Shown here in pieces: positions 55,401-64,000 of a stretch of 64,000 nt of DNA. This DNA comes from Beta vulgaris subsp. vulgaris. Taxonomy: Eukaryota; Streptophyta; Magnoliopsida; Caryophyllales; Amaranthaceae. The notes under the pieces were generated by a model that saw nothing but the letters and a program-made list of their open reading frames with translations, had not been told where the DNA came from and did no database searches. The DNA lies in the NCBI RefSeq assembly GCF_026745355.1, contig NC_079202.1, positions 28,325,748 through 28,389,747 on the forward strand, written 5' to 3'. Each line of letters starts with the position of its first letter. Within the stretch, counting starts at the first letter, position 1. The translations under genes were made by a program, and so were the position numbers.

Positions 55401-57919
55401 TAGAGCATGAGAATAATGTGCAGTGGCATGGAAAGACGAGCCATATTTTTTCTGATACATTAAGTAGCAGCAACTTTATTAATATTTCTCGGAATTATTT
55501 GGTTAATACTTGTTGCTCCATCAGGTTGTCTCTTCTGTTCGCGCAGCTTCCGTGGAGGCAATTAGGAAGGATGCTCCCATGCGTGTACAAACTGTTGGAG
55601 ATGCGACCTTGGTTAAAGGTACTAACACCTTGACGAACTTGGCGTCGTTATCTGATAAAAAAGATTCTCAAGATCTGATGGTTCGTCCTTCGAAACTTCG
55701 GAAGTTGGATAATGACAAAGGTGCTTCCTTCTCATCTGCTGGATTAGTTGCACCAAGTGCCACTGTCACTGCAAGTAGCTCTGTTGCAGCTTTTCAAAGC
55801 TCTAAACTGGAAGCGCAGAACATGGAGAAGCAAGCCCTGCAGGTAATGGCTTAATATGGTGCAGCTTGTCTCTTTTATGTGACAATTTGTACTTTTTGGT
55901 TAATTTTGACTTCCTTTTTTTTTTTGGATCTCTCTGTGACAATAGTTCAATTCAATTTCTGGTATTGGGTCATTAGTCTAGTGACAATAGTGAATAATAT
56001 TTTTTTAAAGGGTTCAAAATGTGTAATGAGTATTATCACAAGATAATGTTTCAAGATTTTCAGGTACGTATTTATTGTGACAATTATTATATTATTATTA
56101 TCAACAACAACAAAAAATAGTTATAAAGAGAATAACAATAACAATAATAATAATAATGATAAAACCAAATAGCAACAACTGTAATAACTGATTCGTCTTA
56201 TTTCACTCAACTTTTTCTATGAGTTACTTGCAGACGTGATTCTAGTTGAAATTGGAGCTGCAGACATGCACTGCTTACATGTTTTTGTTTGTGAAATTAT
56301 TATTCATGCAATCCAGCACTTGTAACGTTGAGACTTGAGAGGAACTAGAATGGAAACCATCATGCTCTACTTGTTTCAACTCTAGATTTGCAGTTTTTAT
56401 CTATCTTTTGAATGGATTTTTAGGGCTCCCTCAATTCCGGAATGGTTATCCTAATTTTGACTTGTCCTTGCTAGTTAAGGGATATGAACTCAGTTATCTT
56501 TCAGTACCTTAGCTACTCCCTTCGTTCCACAAAGAACTACTCACTTTTTATCTTTGTCCATTCCATGTACAAGTACTCACTTTGCTTTTATTTCTATTAT
56601 GGCAAAAGATATGTAATATGTTACTCCTTGGCCTGCACACTCTCTCTACATGCCTTCTATCTTCCTCATTTTATAATAAATCTATACAACTATAAGAGTA
56701 TAACACCACCATCATTATATCAGTAATAAAGATAGATCGTGTTAATTGGGAAGATGGGCATAGCAGAGATTTGCATGTTGAGATGGAGGCATGGAAATAC
56801 ATTAACAGATAGAATTCAGAATGAGGATATTTTGAATAAGGGTTGGAGTTGCAGACATTGAGGATAGGATAAGCGAGAAGCATTTATAGTGGTTTGGGCA
56901 TGTGAGATGTCGCCTAGAGAATGTACTAGTTAAGGGTAGTGGAAGGTTGGGCTCCGGGTTATTTGAGAAGAAGTTGGGGGGAGGCTGAAGAAGACATGGA
57001 TGGCCATAAGAGATGATAACAAAAATTTTGTTTGTAGGAGCATGTAGCACTTGATCAAAGAGAATGGAAGCAGATGTTTTATGTGGATGACCACCAGATT
57101 TATAGAATCTTCATTCATGCAACGGACCACATTAAAATGGGATTTAGACTGATGTTTTTGTACTCTCTCTCACTAAAATATGGTAAAGAAAGCAGATGAA
57201 CCCATTTTTTGTACACTCTCTCCCCTTGCATGTATCTATAGTAAGTGAGTAGTTCTTCATGCAATGGAGGGTGTGTAATAATTTTTAGTGTTATTGGGTA
57301 CTCTCTGTTACATTCCTTACATGCTTGAAAAGTCTACTGCCTCAGTGATTATGGGATAGGAAGTAATAATCACTGATTGAAGAATCAAGGGCTGAAACAT
57401 TGTTAAGAATCCTTCAAAGTCCTTGGGTTAACATTCCTGTGGTACCAATATGCACTATGCATTTACATAGAAACCTGTTGCACAATAAACGCGGATCATG
57501 GATGAGGAAAGAAACTTCATCAATGAGTAGTAAAAGAATTTCAGGGGGTGGGGGGGGAACTGAAGTCCATCAGATGTAAAGGTAGGAAAATCAGAAAGGG
57601 ATAGGTCATGGAAAGTCATATTGAGAAGTTATTTCCATCACTTGATCCCATAAAGAAACTAAAGAAGACTTAGAGAAGTCCCAGAATTTCTCTCCAATTG
57701 AAGCAAGTCGCAACCTACACAATAAATACGAGCACCCAATATTTTGTGCCCCTTTCACCTTCTGAATTCTGTGTATACAGTTTTTGTAGTCATATTTGAA
57801 GCTAAGCTACATAAGAGATTTGTGGCTAACATAAAATCAGTGCTGTCCCTACTGGGATGATACATCATGTTGTGCAATAATCTGCATTCACTTGTGATAA
57901 GCAATGTTGTTCGAGTAGA

Positions 57920-57972
<53 letters not shown>

Positions 57973-58271
57973 TATATATATATATATATATATATGGGCA
58001 AGATCACATGAGAATGCTTCTTACATGAGAAATGAGAATGAATCTCGATCACACAATTGGATTAGAGTAACAACACTTGTTCATTAGAGTCATACCTCCC
58101 TAAAAAAATTTGAGCCCAATTTTTTTTTTTTTTGGAATTTTCTTTTCTAATATTCTTTTTTTAGAGTTACATCACTTTTTCATTGGAGTTACATCACTTA
58201 TTCATAAGAGTTATATCACGTAAACTTCATTCTCATTTCTCATGTAAGTGTGCATTCTCATATGAACTCAC

Positions 58272-58313
<42 letters not shown>

Positions 58314-58555
58314 TCTTGTCCTTGAATGCTCTATGTTGAATAGTTTCAAGGATTTTGGTGCATCAACTACTTTAAAATCCATTAAGCCTTGTGAAGATTA
58401 TTTATTAACATCATAACATTCTGGAGTTGCAGCTTCCACCTGATGTGGAGTCTGCCTTGTTGCAGCAAGTGCTCAACCTAACACCTGAACAACTGAGTTC
58501 ACTACCTCCAGAACAGCAACAGCAAGTCATTCAACTACAGCAGATGCTCAGATGA
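49408..58555 (+). CDS. CSTF64: Cleavage stimulation factor subunit 2 (CstF64), ten coding exons, 525 residues
   Basis: Nuclear RNA-binding subunit of the pre-mRNA 3'-end cleavage complex; the family binds U/GU-rich sequence downstream of the poly(A) site. Exons: 49408-49441, 49541-49619, 50690-50864, 52498-52531, 52641-52882, 53271-53348, 54716-54751, 54838-55296, 55525-55842, 58433-58555. All introns are GT-AG and phases agree; the sum is 1578 nt. The protein starts [20 protein letters not shown]. The RRM covers residues 10-86, with RNP2 VFVGNI (10-15) and RNP1 KGYGFCEY (49-56). The hinge is about 165-226 ([43 protein letters not shown]) and in the family binds CstF77 or symplekin. A Pro/Gln-rich linker (227-379) follows. 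The C-terminal 40 residues are [20 protein letters not shown] through VIQLQQMLR, in the family a Pcf11 contact. The acceptor of exon 4 could be three bases earlier (one extra Gln). The frame looks intact and functional. Confidence 0.95.
50865..52497 (+). other. CSTF64 intron 3 (1.6 kb)
   Basis: Contains a degenerate Stowaway-like MITE (51434-51685). Otherwise AT-rich with no other gene seen. Confidence 0.85.
51434..51685. mobile_element. Degenerate Stowaway-like MITE in CSTF64 intron 3
   Basis: TTCCCTCCGTTTTCC at the left and AACAGAGGGAGTA at the right. The inner part shares phrases with other Stowaways here (AAACAAGAAATAAAGCAAAA). The ends are diverged, so it is older than the other two. 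Confidence 0.55.
53668..53862 (+). repeat. Diverged tandem repeat in CSTF64 intron 6
   Basis: Two units starting at about 53668 and 53797, sharing GGATTGGGGGTAAT and flanking phrases GCA(C/A)CTTGATA and AGGG(T/C)ATGC. Unit length about 129 bp. Confidence 0.75.
54106..54153 (+). repeat. G-rich tract with a 16-base G run
   Basis: GGGAGG, GGAGGG and GGGGGG blocks followed by 16 consecutive G at 54134-54149 on the sense strand of intron 6. G-quadruplex-prone by composition. Confidence 0.85.
56514..57275. mobile_element. Inverted-repeat element with internal retroelement-like segment
   Basis: The left end CTACTCCCTTCGTTCCAC followed by AAAGAACTACTCACTT is mirrored at the right by AAGTGAGTAGTTCTT...GGAGGGTG. 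The ends are Stowaway-like but degenerate. The plus-strand interior (56840-57100) reads in pieces WFGHVR, then [15 protein letters not shown], and KENGSR, reminiscent of the C-terminal tail of plant RTE-type LINEs. No intact ORF. Confidence 0.5.
57924..57995. repeat. (TA)n microsatellite, left flank of MITE
   Basis: About 35 TA units with one small interruption near 57969. Confidence 0.95.
57996..58273. mobile_element. MITE inserted in a (TA)n microsatellite
   Basis: Left end GGGCAAGATCACATGAGAAT, right end the approximate complement (ATTCTCATATGAACTCACTT). The inverted repeats extend about 45 bp and include ACATGAGAAATGAGAATGAA on the left, perfectly complemented on the right. (TA)n flanks on both sides resemble the microsatellite-targeting Micron-type elements described in rice. 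Confidence 0.8.
58274..58309. repeat. (TA)n microsatellite, right flank of MITE
   Basis: About 17 TA units directly after the MITE. Confidence 0.93.
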
Positions 58556-59387
58556 GCTCCATGGACTTCTCTAAGCCAAATAATTTGATGGGAGGGCCAT
58601 AAATTGTTATGGTGCGTGCACTAAATGGATCCTTATCTTAGCATCTCCAAGACCGTGCGTGGAAAAGGATGCTATCCGATTCTTTGTAACATTAACTTAC
58701 GCTTCCAAGGAGGTCAATCAGGTTTTGAGATGCTTGAGAGCTATCCAATTCTTTGTAATACTTGTCAGCATTCATAGAGATATATGTGAATCAACTACAA
58801 TTATATATAGGAAAAAAGGTAAATTTTTTGAGCAACTGTCTGGTTACTCATCAAATTTTGGTAGCACTCTTTCCTTTCTTTTACGTTTTGAGATCATGGA
58901 CTCATAGTATTCCACAGAACGCCAATTTTGGTTACCTGAGGCAATCTTTCCCTCACACTCTGTTCATGATTGATGTTTGTCTATGCTGAAAACTATATGT
59001 TCAAGTTCATTAGGTGGCATTTAGTTTGTGTGTGGCTTTAGAATTAAGAATGAAACCATGAATCCATGATACGGGTTTGGAACTTGACTTCCGATGATGT
59101 ACGTTTTGTTTATGTATTAAGTTGTTCCCCTCATCTACAGACTACAGTTCGATGCACACTTTAGAATCAGGAACTTTGTGACACTTGTTTCGTTAGTTTT
59201 CATTTAAGTTGCTTTCTTTTGTTTCAACATGGTTTTAAACTTTTACCTTACTTTGTAAAGTGAGGGTTTTATATGTTGGGTGTTGCTAGTTCTGCAATAG
59301 TCGATTTCGTAGTACTTTACACGTCCCTATGTTATTGTGTAGTCAGTCATGCCACCCAAAACCTTGTTGCTTGCATGTTAAAGTTAG
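58556..59387 (+). other. CSTF64 3' UTR and downstream flank
   Basis: AT-rich sequence from the stop codon to the copia LTR. No AATAAA is evident. Several T-rich and TTTGT-type stretches (for example 59217-59260) could serve plant polyadenylation, but a site cannot be chosen. Confidence 0.5.
59383..59387 (+). repeat. Left target-site duplication of gag-only copia element
   Basis: GTTAG, repeated at 61956-61960. Confidence 0.88.
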
Positions 59388-59986
59388 TGTTACAAGTTAG
59401 GGTGTTGTAATTTGATTAATGTTGAATAAAATCAATGAAATAATAAGGATGAGAAAAGCAATAAAGAAGATAAACAAAAGAACATAAAGATTTATGTGAT
59501 TTGATCAAAATAGACCCATGTCTATTTGTGGGAGATTTGAGCTTCTTCACCTATGATGGAGAAAAAACAGAGAGAATAATCACAAGGAGTCCTAACATTC
59601 TAGATGCTAAAAGTGTTTCATAACTTGTTAAATAATGAACACCAAGAGGTCTTTTTTTTGACATAAGGAGCCTCGCACAAAAACCCTAGAATATATTTGG
59701 CACAAAATCCTAAAAAGAAAATCCAATTCGGAAATGCATCTCGCAAATCGCGAGACGCGGTGGCTGTCGCGAGTCGCGGTATGCTCTCGGTAGTTCTTCG
59801 TAAAACGGGCTCAACTTTCTCGTTTCTCAACGAAATTTGGCATATGACTTATCATTGGAAAGCTCTTGAAACAAGATATCACTTCCAATTTGAATCACAT
59901 CAAAAGCATTTGAAGATTGAGAGATATGTGCATTCAAAGTCAGCCTTATGCCATTCACAAGATTCCAAGCTAAGTGACAAATAACA
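59388..59986 (-). repeat. 3' LTR of gag-only copia element
   Basis: 599 bp. The minus-strand start TGTTATTTGTCACTTAGC is preceded by the purine tract AGGTGGAGATT (59987-59997). Clearly diverged from the partner LTR, so the insertion is not recent. Confidence 0.87.
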
Positions 59987-60179
59987 AATCTCCACCTGAC
60001 TTGAAACCGATCAAACAAGATAACTCCACCTTGAACTGAAAACCAAGAAGTAAAATTACATAAGCCTACTCACTTTAAGCAATCAAGAACGAATATCTTC
60101 TATAAATTGTGTACCGATGCGTCTTCGCACACAAAACTCCGTATGCGAAACCATCACATGGCCTGAATTGAGAGTATAA

Positions 60180-61290
60180 AGTCACCAAGCCCAAGCATGC
60201 TTATTTAAATTGACCAAACTCTCTTCAAACACTTCTTCATCTCAACAATAAACTCAAGCAATTCTAGAAGACCAAATGACATCAATAATTTCTAAATTGC
60301 AATTGTACTTAACAAAACACAAAAGTACCAAATTTGAGATAGGAAATAGCATAACTAGAATAAAATCTAATGCATGACCAAGATTGCTACTTTATTACAA
60401 ACTCAAAAACAATCTATCATAGACTCCATAGAAAAATCCACGATTTCTCGTTTCACCAAGAGATCTCAAAAGGGCACCAATCATGAAGAGATCGTAGAAA
60501 CCGCAGCCTCAAAACCGGTAACCCTAAAGTGCAAGATCATCATTAGGAACATTGTTGGCAATATTTGCGGATTGGTCCTCATTGGACTTTTCTCCATTCT
60601 TCCTCTTTAACTTCCAACATTAAGCTTTGATATGACCCTTCACATGATAATAGTTACAGATTTCGTTCTTGCTAGAATTCTTTCCACCATGAGCAACCAA
60701 AGCATTAGTTTAAGCAAAATTACTAGATTTATTAACCAACTTATTGTCAATTAAATCTCTCTGAGTTACGACATCCTTAACATCCTGCAAAATCAAATCA
60801 TCTCTACCATACAATAAAGTATCTCGAAAATGCTTATACGAAGGCGGTAAAGAGCACAACAACCTAATAGCCATATGCCCATCATTGATCTCAACATCGA
60901 TGTTCTGCGAATCCATAATAATAGAGAAGAATCATCTAAAGTGACTCAAGTTGTTTACCTTCTTCTAGATTGAGATCATGAAGTCTAGATTTGAGTAGTA
61001 GACGGTTGGTCACGCTCTTTATCATATAAAGTGACTCCAACTACAACCACAAACCCACAAAAGTCGTCTCCTTGGCAACCTCTCTCAAGACAAAATTAGA
61101 GAGACATAATTGATTTGCCTAAAGATCCTTCAAATCGATCTCCTCCCACTGATCATCCATCATACCCAAAGGCTTTTGGATGCACCTGCAAGAGCCTTGT
61201 GACAACCAGTTTGAACCAAGATGGCTTTCATCTTCAATTACCATAGGCCAAAATTTACTTGCCTATCAAATTTCTCAATATCGAATTTCA
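60180..61290 (-). pseudogene. Ty1/copia gag of the compact element (decayed)
   Basis: Minus-strand start near 61290: MKFDIEKFDRQVNFGLW, a stop, then LKMKAILVQTGCHKALAGA, the classic copia gag opening. The UBN2-type middle is open at 60916-60710 (INDGHMAIRLLCSLPPSYKH, LLYGRDDLILQDV). The nucleocapsid knuckle region near 60610-60660 reads YYHVKGHIK-type sequence in broken frames. No pol follows. Several stops and shifts; not functional. Confidence 0.75.
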
Positions 61291-61345
61291 TTTATATAAT
61301 TGAATCAAACTCGTTCTATAAACACCTAAGATCTTAAACAACAAG

Positions 61346-61358
61346 GCTCTTGATACCA
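61346..61358 (-). promoter_or_regulatory. Primer-binding site of compact copia element
   Basis: TGGTATCAAGAGC on the minus strand, three bases from the LTR edge. One-base variant of the initiator tRNA-Met site, common in plant copia elements. Confidence 0.9.
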
Positions 61359-61361
61359 ATT

Positions 61362-61955
61362 TGTTAGGAATCAAGGTGATGTAGTTTCATTAATGCGAAA
61401 CAAATCAATGAAATAATAAGGATGAGAAAACCAATAAAGAAGATAAACAAAAGAACACAAGGATTTACGTGGTTCAGTCAAAATAGACCTACGTCTACAT
61501 GAAGGGGATTCGAGCTTCTTCACTATAATGGAGGAAAAACAGAGAGAATAATTACAAGGAGTCCTAAAATTCTAGAGGCTAAAAGTGTTTCATAAGCTGT
61601 TGTTGAATAGTGAACACCAAGAGGTCCTTTTACAACATAATGCACACCGCACAAAACCCTAGAATATACTTCGCACAAAACCCTAAAAAGAAAATCCAAT
61701 TCGGAAACGCATCTCGTAAATCGTGAGGCGCGATGATAGCTTCAAGGTGCGGTGGCTGCCGTTGCCGCGAGTCGCGGTATGCTCTCGGCAATTCTTCGTA
61801 AAACGGGCGTAATGTTCTTATTTCTCAGCGAAATTGGGCATATGACCTACCGTTGGAAAGCTTTTGAATCACATCAAAACCTTTTATAGATTGAGAGATA
61901 TGTACATGCAAAGCCAGCCTTATTCCATTCACAAGATTTCAAGCTACAAATAACA
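61362..61955 (-). repeat. 5' LTR of gag-only copia element
   Basis: 594 bp. The minus-strand start is TGTTATTTGTAGC and the end is GATTCCTAACA. Followed on the right by GTTAG (61956-61960), the second target duplication. Confidence 0.87.
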
Positions 61956-62374
61956 GTTAGAATATATAGGTTTTGTTTTTATTTTAAGTTTGCTTGGTCG
62001 ACAATTCCGAGGGAGTTCATAATGTTTTAGTTTCCTATTTTCTTATATAAATATACATCAATTTTAAAAATCTAGCATGGCTCAGGTATTACCTAGTAAT
62101 ATAATAATTTTTGGTAAAAATGTAAGAAGTATTATTACCAAATAGCAATTGCAAACCAGCAGCAAGCAAACAGAAAACAACACAACAAAGACACGCCCAG
62201 CATAACCCAAACCCTACAGCATACAAAGAAACTCCCAAGAGTTACCAGTACAACTATGGTAAACTTACACCTACAACAGCAAACATAAAAGTTAACTAGC
62301 TAGTTCAGCAAACCACAATTGATCACTGTCCTTCCATCTGTGACTAAGCTTGCTCTTCACTCTAATACAATTAT
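61956..62374. other. Flank and probable 3' UTR of the minus-strand LINE
   Basis: No ORF. The sequence from about 62150 is adenine/cytosine-rich on the plus strand and may be LINE 3' UTR. A clear poly(T) marking the LINE end was not found. Confidence 0.4.
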
Positions 62375-64000
62375 CTAGCTAATTTTCTTGATTACCACAT
62401 CAGGTCTCAAGACAGCAGCTTCCCATAATGAGTGATTTCTGGCTCTCCAAATATGGTACACAGTAGCAGCTAAACAAGCATAAGCTACTTGTTGTTGAAC
62501 TTTGCTTCTGAATTTCCTCCCCCATTTCCTCCAGTGACTATAGATACTTTCTTGTGCAGACATCCTCAGGTGTAGCCAGTTCATAATCCCCCTACACACT
62601 TCTTGACTGAATTGGCATTGAAAAAATAAGTGAGAGCATGAATCGTGCCCCTGCTGACATAGGAGACAAGAAGCATCTTGACAAACTCCAACTTGTTGCA
62701 GTTCTTCTCGTGTTCTTAGCCTTCCCAACATAGTTAGCCATGCTATGAATGAGTGTTTAGGGATGTTGATTGGATTCCATACCCAATGCTTCCACCTTAC
62801 AGTGTCTTGATCTCCCCTGAGCCAATTATAACCTTGCTTAACAGTATAATCTTTGTTGCCATCCATCCAAAGATTATTATGATAAGCAGCTTTCGATTTA
62901 TCCTTCATCTTGCAGATTACTTTCCAAGACCAGCTAGCAGATGAGGGAGCCACATAAGTCCACCAATTCTCATTTTTAATATATATACAATGAACCCATT
63001 TAATCCACAAAGTGTCCTCCTTTTGAGCAATTTGCCAGGTGTACTTTCCAATTGCTGCCATATTCCACAACTTACAGTCCCTAATACCCAACCCACCACT
63101 TTTCTTAGGTCTACAGACCCAGTCCCAGCTAACAAGAGGAGCCTTAGTAAGATAGGCCTTACCCTCCCACAAGAAAGCTCTACAAAGCTGCATAATCTTC
63201 TGCATCACCCCTTTTGGAATTATAAATACTTGAGCCCAGTAAATGTGGAGGCTAAGTAGCATTATATTCACCAACACATTCCTGCCAGCATAGGATAAGT
63301 GCCTAGATGTCCAGCAGGGTAACCTATGCAGTATACTATCAACCAGGATATCACAGTCAGCAGTAGTTATTCTTTTAGAGATTATAGGAACCCCTAGATA
63401 TCTGAAGGGAAATCTGCCCTTCTTAAACCGAGTTACTTGCAGAAGCCTTGTTTGAACTTCTTCAGTGATGTTCCCAAAGTAGATGGCTGACTTTTCATGA
63501 CTAGCTTTCAATCCAGAAGCTTGAGAAAAAGAGTTAAGAGCCCTCATCATCAGCACAACAGATTTAACCTCTCCTTTGCAAAACAGCATTAAATCGTCAG
63601 CAAAAATAAGGTGGGTAAGCTTGAGAGTTTTGCATCTAACATGATACCCAAATCCAGATTTATTGCTCATCTTCTTCATAATTCTAGTGTAGTACTCCAT
63701 AATCACCACAAACAAAAGAGGAGATAGTGGATCCCCTTGTCTCAACCCCTTCTTGCCTTTAAAAAACCCACACAAACCACCATTTATACTAATGGAATTA
63801 TGAAGGGCTAGTGACACAAGTCATGATCCATCTTCTGAAAGTCTCAGGGAACTTCAACTTGGTGAGAAGCTCACCTAAGAAGGACCAGCTTACAGAATCA
63901 TAGGCCTTCTTGAGATCTATCTTCAATGTGCATCTAGGAGGTTCACTTTTCCTTTTATAGTGGCTCAAGATATCTTGGCAAATCAAGATATTATGCATGA
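62375..64000 (-). pseudogene. L1-type LINE reverse transcriptase and C-terminal domain, partial (continues past window end)
   Basis: L1 LINEs insert by target-primed reverse transcription. From the right edge: LKIDLKKAYDSVSWSFLGEL (RT block with catalytic Asp), a frameshift near 63800, then a 480-codon open stretch with GKKGLRQGDPLSPLLFVVIM, the catalytic LIFADDLMLFCKGE, SQASGLKASHEKSAIYFGN and RFPFRYLGVPIISKRI. The C-terminal zinc-binding RT domain has IPKHSFIAWLTMLGRLRTRE, then CLLCQQGHDSCSHLFFQC. It ends at a stop near 62375. The endonuclease and ORF1 would lie beyond the window. Only one break was seen, so this copy is younger than the LINE at 47602. Confidence 0.9.

Larger units (their letters stand above)
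55843..58432 (+). other. CSTF64 intron 9 (2.6 kb), loaded with small elements
   Basis: Holds an inverted-repeat element (56514-57275) and a (TA)n-flanked MITE (57996-58273). The acceptor TTCTGGAGTTGCAG precedes exon 10. Confidence 0.85.
59388..61955 (-). mobile_element. Compact Ty1/copia retrotransposon carrying gag only, 2568 bp
   Basis: Paired LTRs (59388-59986 and 61362-61955), a 5-bp target duplication GTTAG, a primer-binding site and a purine tract. The internal region is 1.37 kb. It encodes a decayed gag but shows no integrase, RT or RNase H. The layout matches the plant class of terminal-repeat elements with a GAG domain. It depends on another element for replication. Confidence 0.88.

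Overview
The window is plant nuclear DNA, most likely a eudicot. The evidence is one intron-containing plant gene for the polyadenylation factor CstF64 and a dense load of plant-type transposons: Tekay/Del-like Ty3 chromoviruses with an initiator-tRNA-Met primer site, a Sirevirus-like Ty1 element, L1 LINEs, CACTA, hAT, Mutator and Stowaway elements. The TE styles would fit Caryophyllales, but that is a weak guess. No bacterial features, CRISPR array, rRNA or tRNA genes were seen.

Layout. (1) 1-2580 and 18078-24882 (+) look like two halves of one Tekay-like element: an upstream ORF, gag and protease on the left; RT, RNase H, integrase, chromodomain and a 3.1-kb 3' LTR on the right. (2) The halves are split by a minus-strand Tekay-like array of form LTR - internal - LTR - truncated internal (18077 down to about 2606). 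The middle LTR (6622-9200) serves both units. The truncated end joins the host through a 31-bp locally templated duplication. (3) An 879-bp hAT element with a perfect 8-bp target duplication sits in the integrase of the host element (19768-20646). (4) 27097-32731 is a decayed Sirevirus-like Ty1 element with an env-like ORF and a large internal deletion. (5) 33262-47601 is a mosaic of three more Ty3 pieces: a plus-strand tail with LTR, a minus-strand element carrying a CACTA element, and a minus-strand tail. It also holds Stowaway MITEs, a foldback element and a Mutator transposase remnant. (6) 47602-49088 is the 3' end of an L1 LINE. (7) 49408-58555 (+) is CSTF64: ten coding exons whose phases all agree, giving 525 residues with an RRM, a hinge and the 40-residue C-terminal domain. 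(8) 59388-61955 is a compact Ty1 element with paired LTRs, a 5-bp target duplication and gag only. (9) From 62375 to the window end is a minus-strand L1 LINE that continues beyond the window.

Working together. Only CSTF64 looks like a functional host gene. Nearly all retroelement genes are broken. Most stops are C-to-T or G-to-A changes, as expected for methylated, silenced DNA. The most unusual observations are the ORF in front of gag in two distinct chromovirus families. In both, its ATG directly follows a splice-acceptor-like sequence and its C-terminus is acidic. In one family its first residues resemble the N-terminal tail of histone H3.
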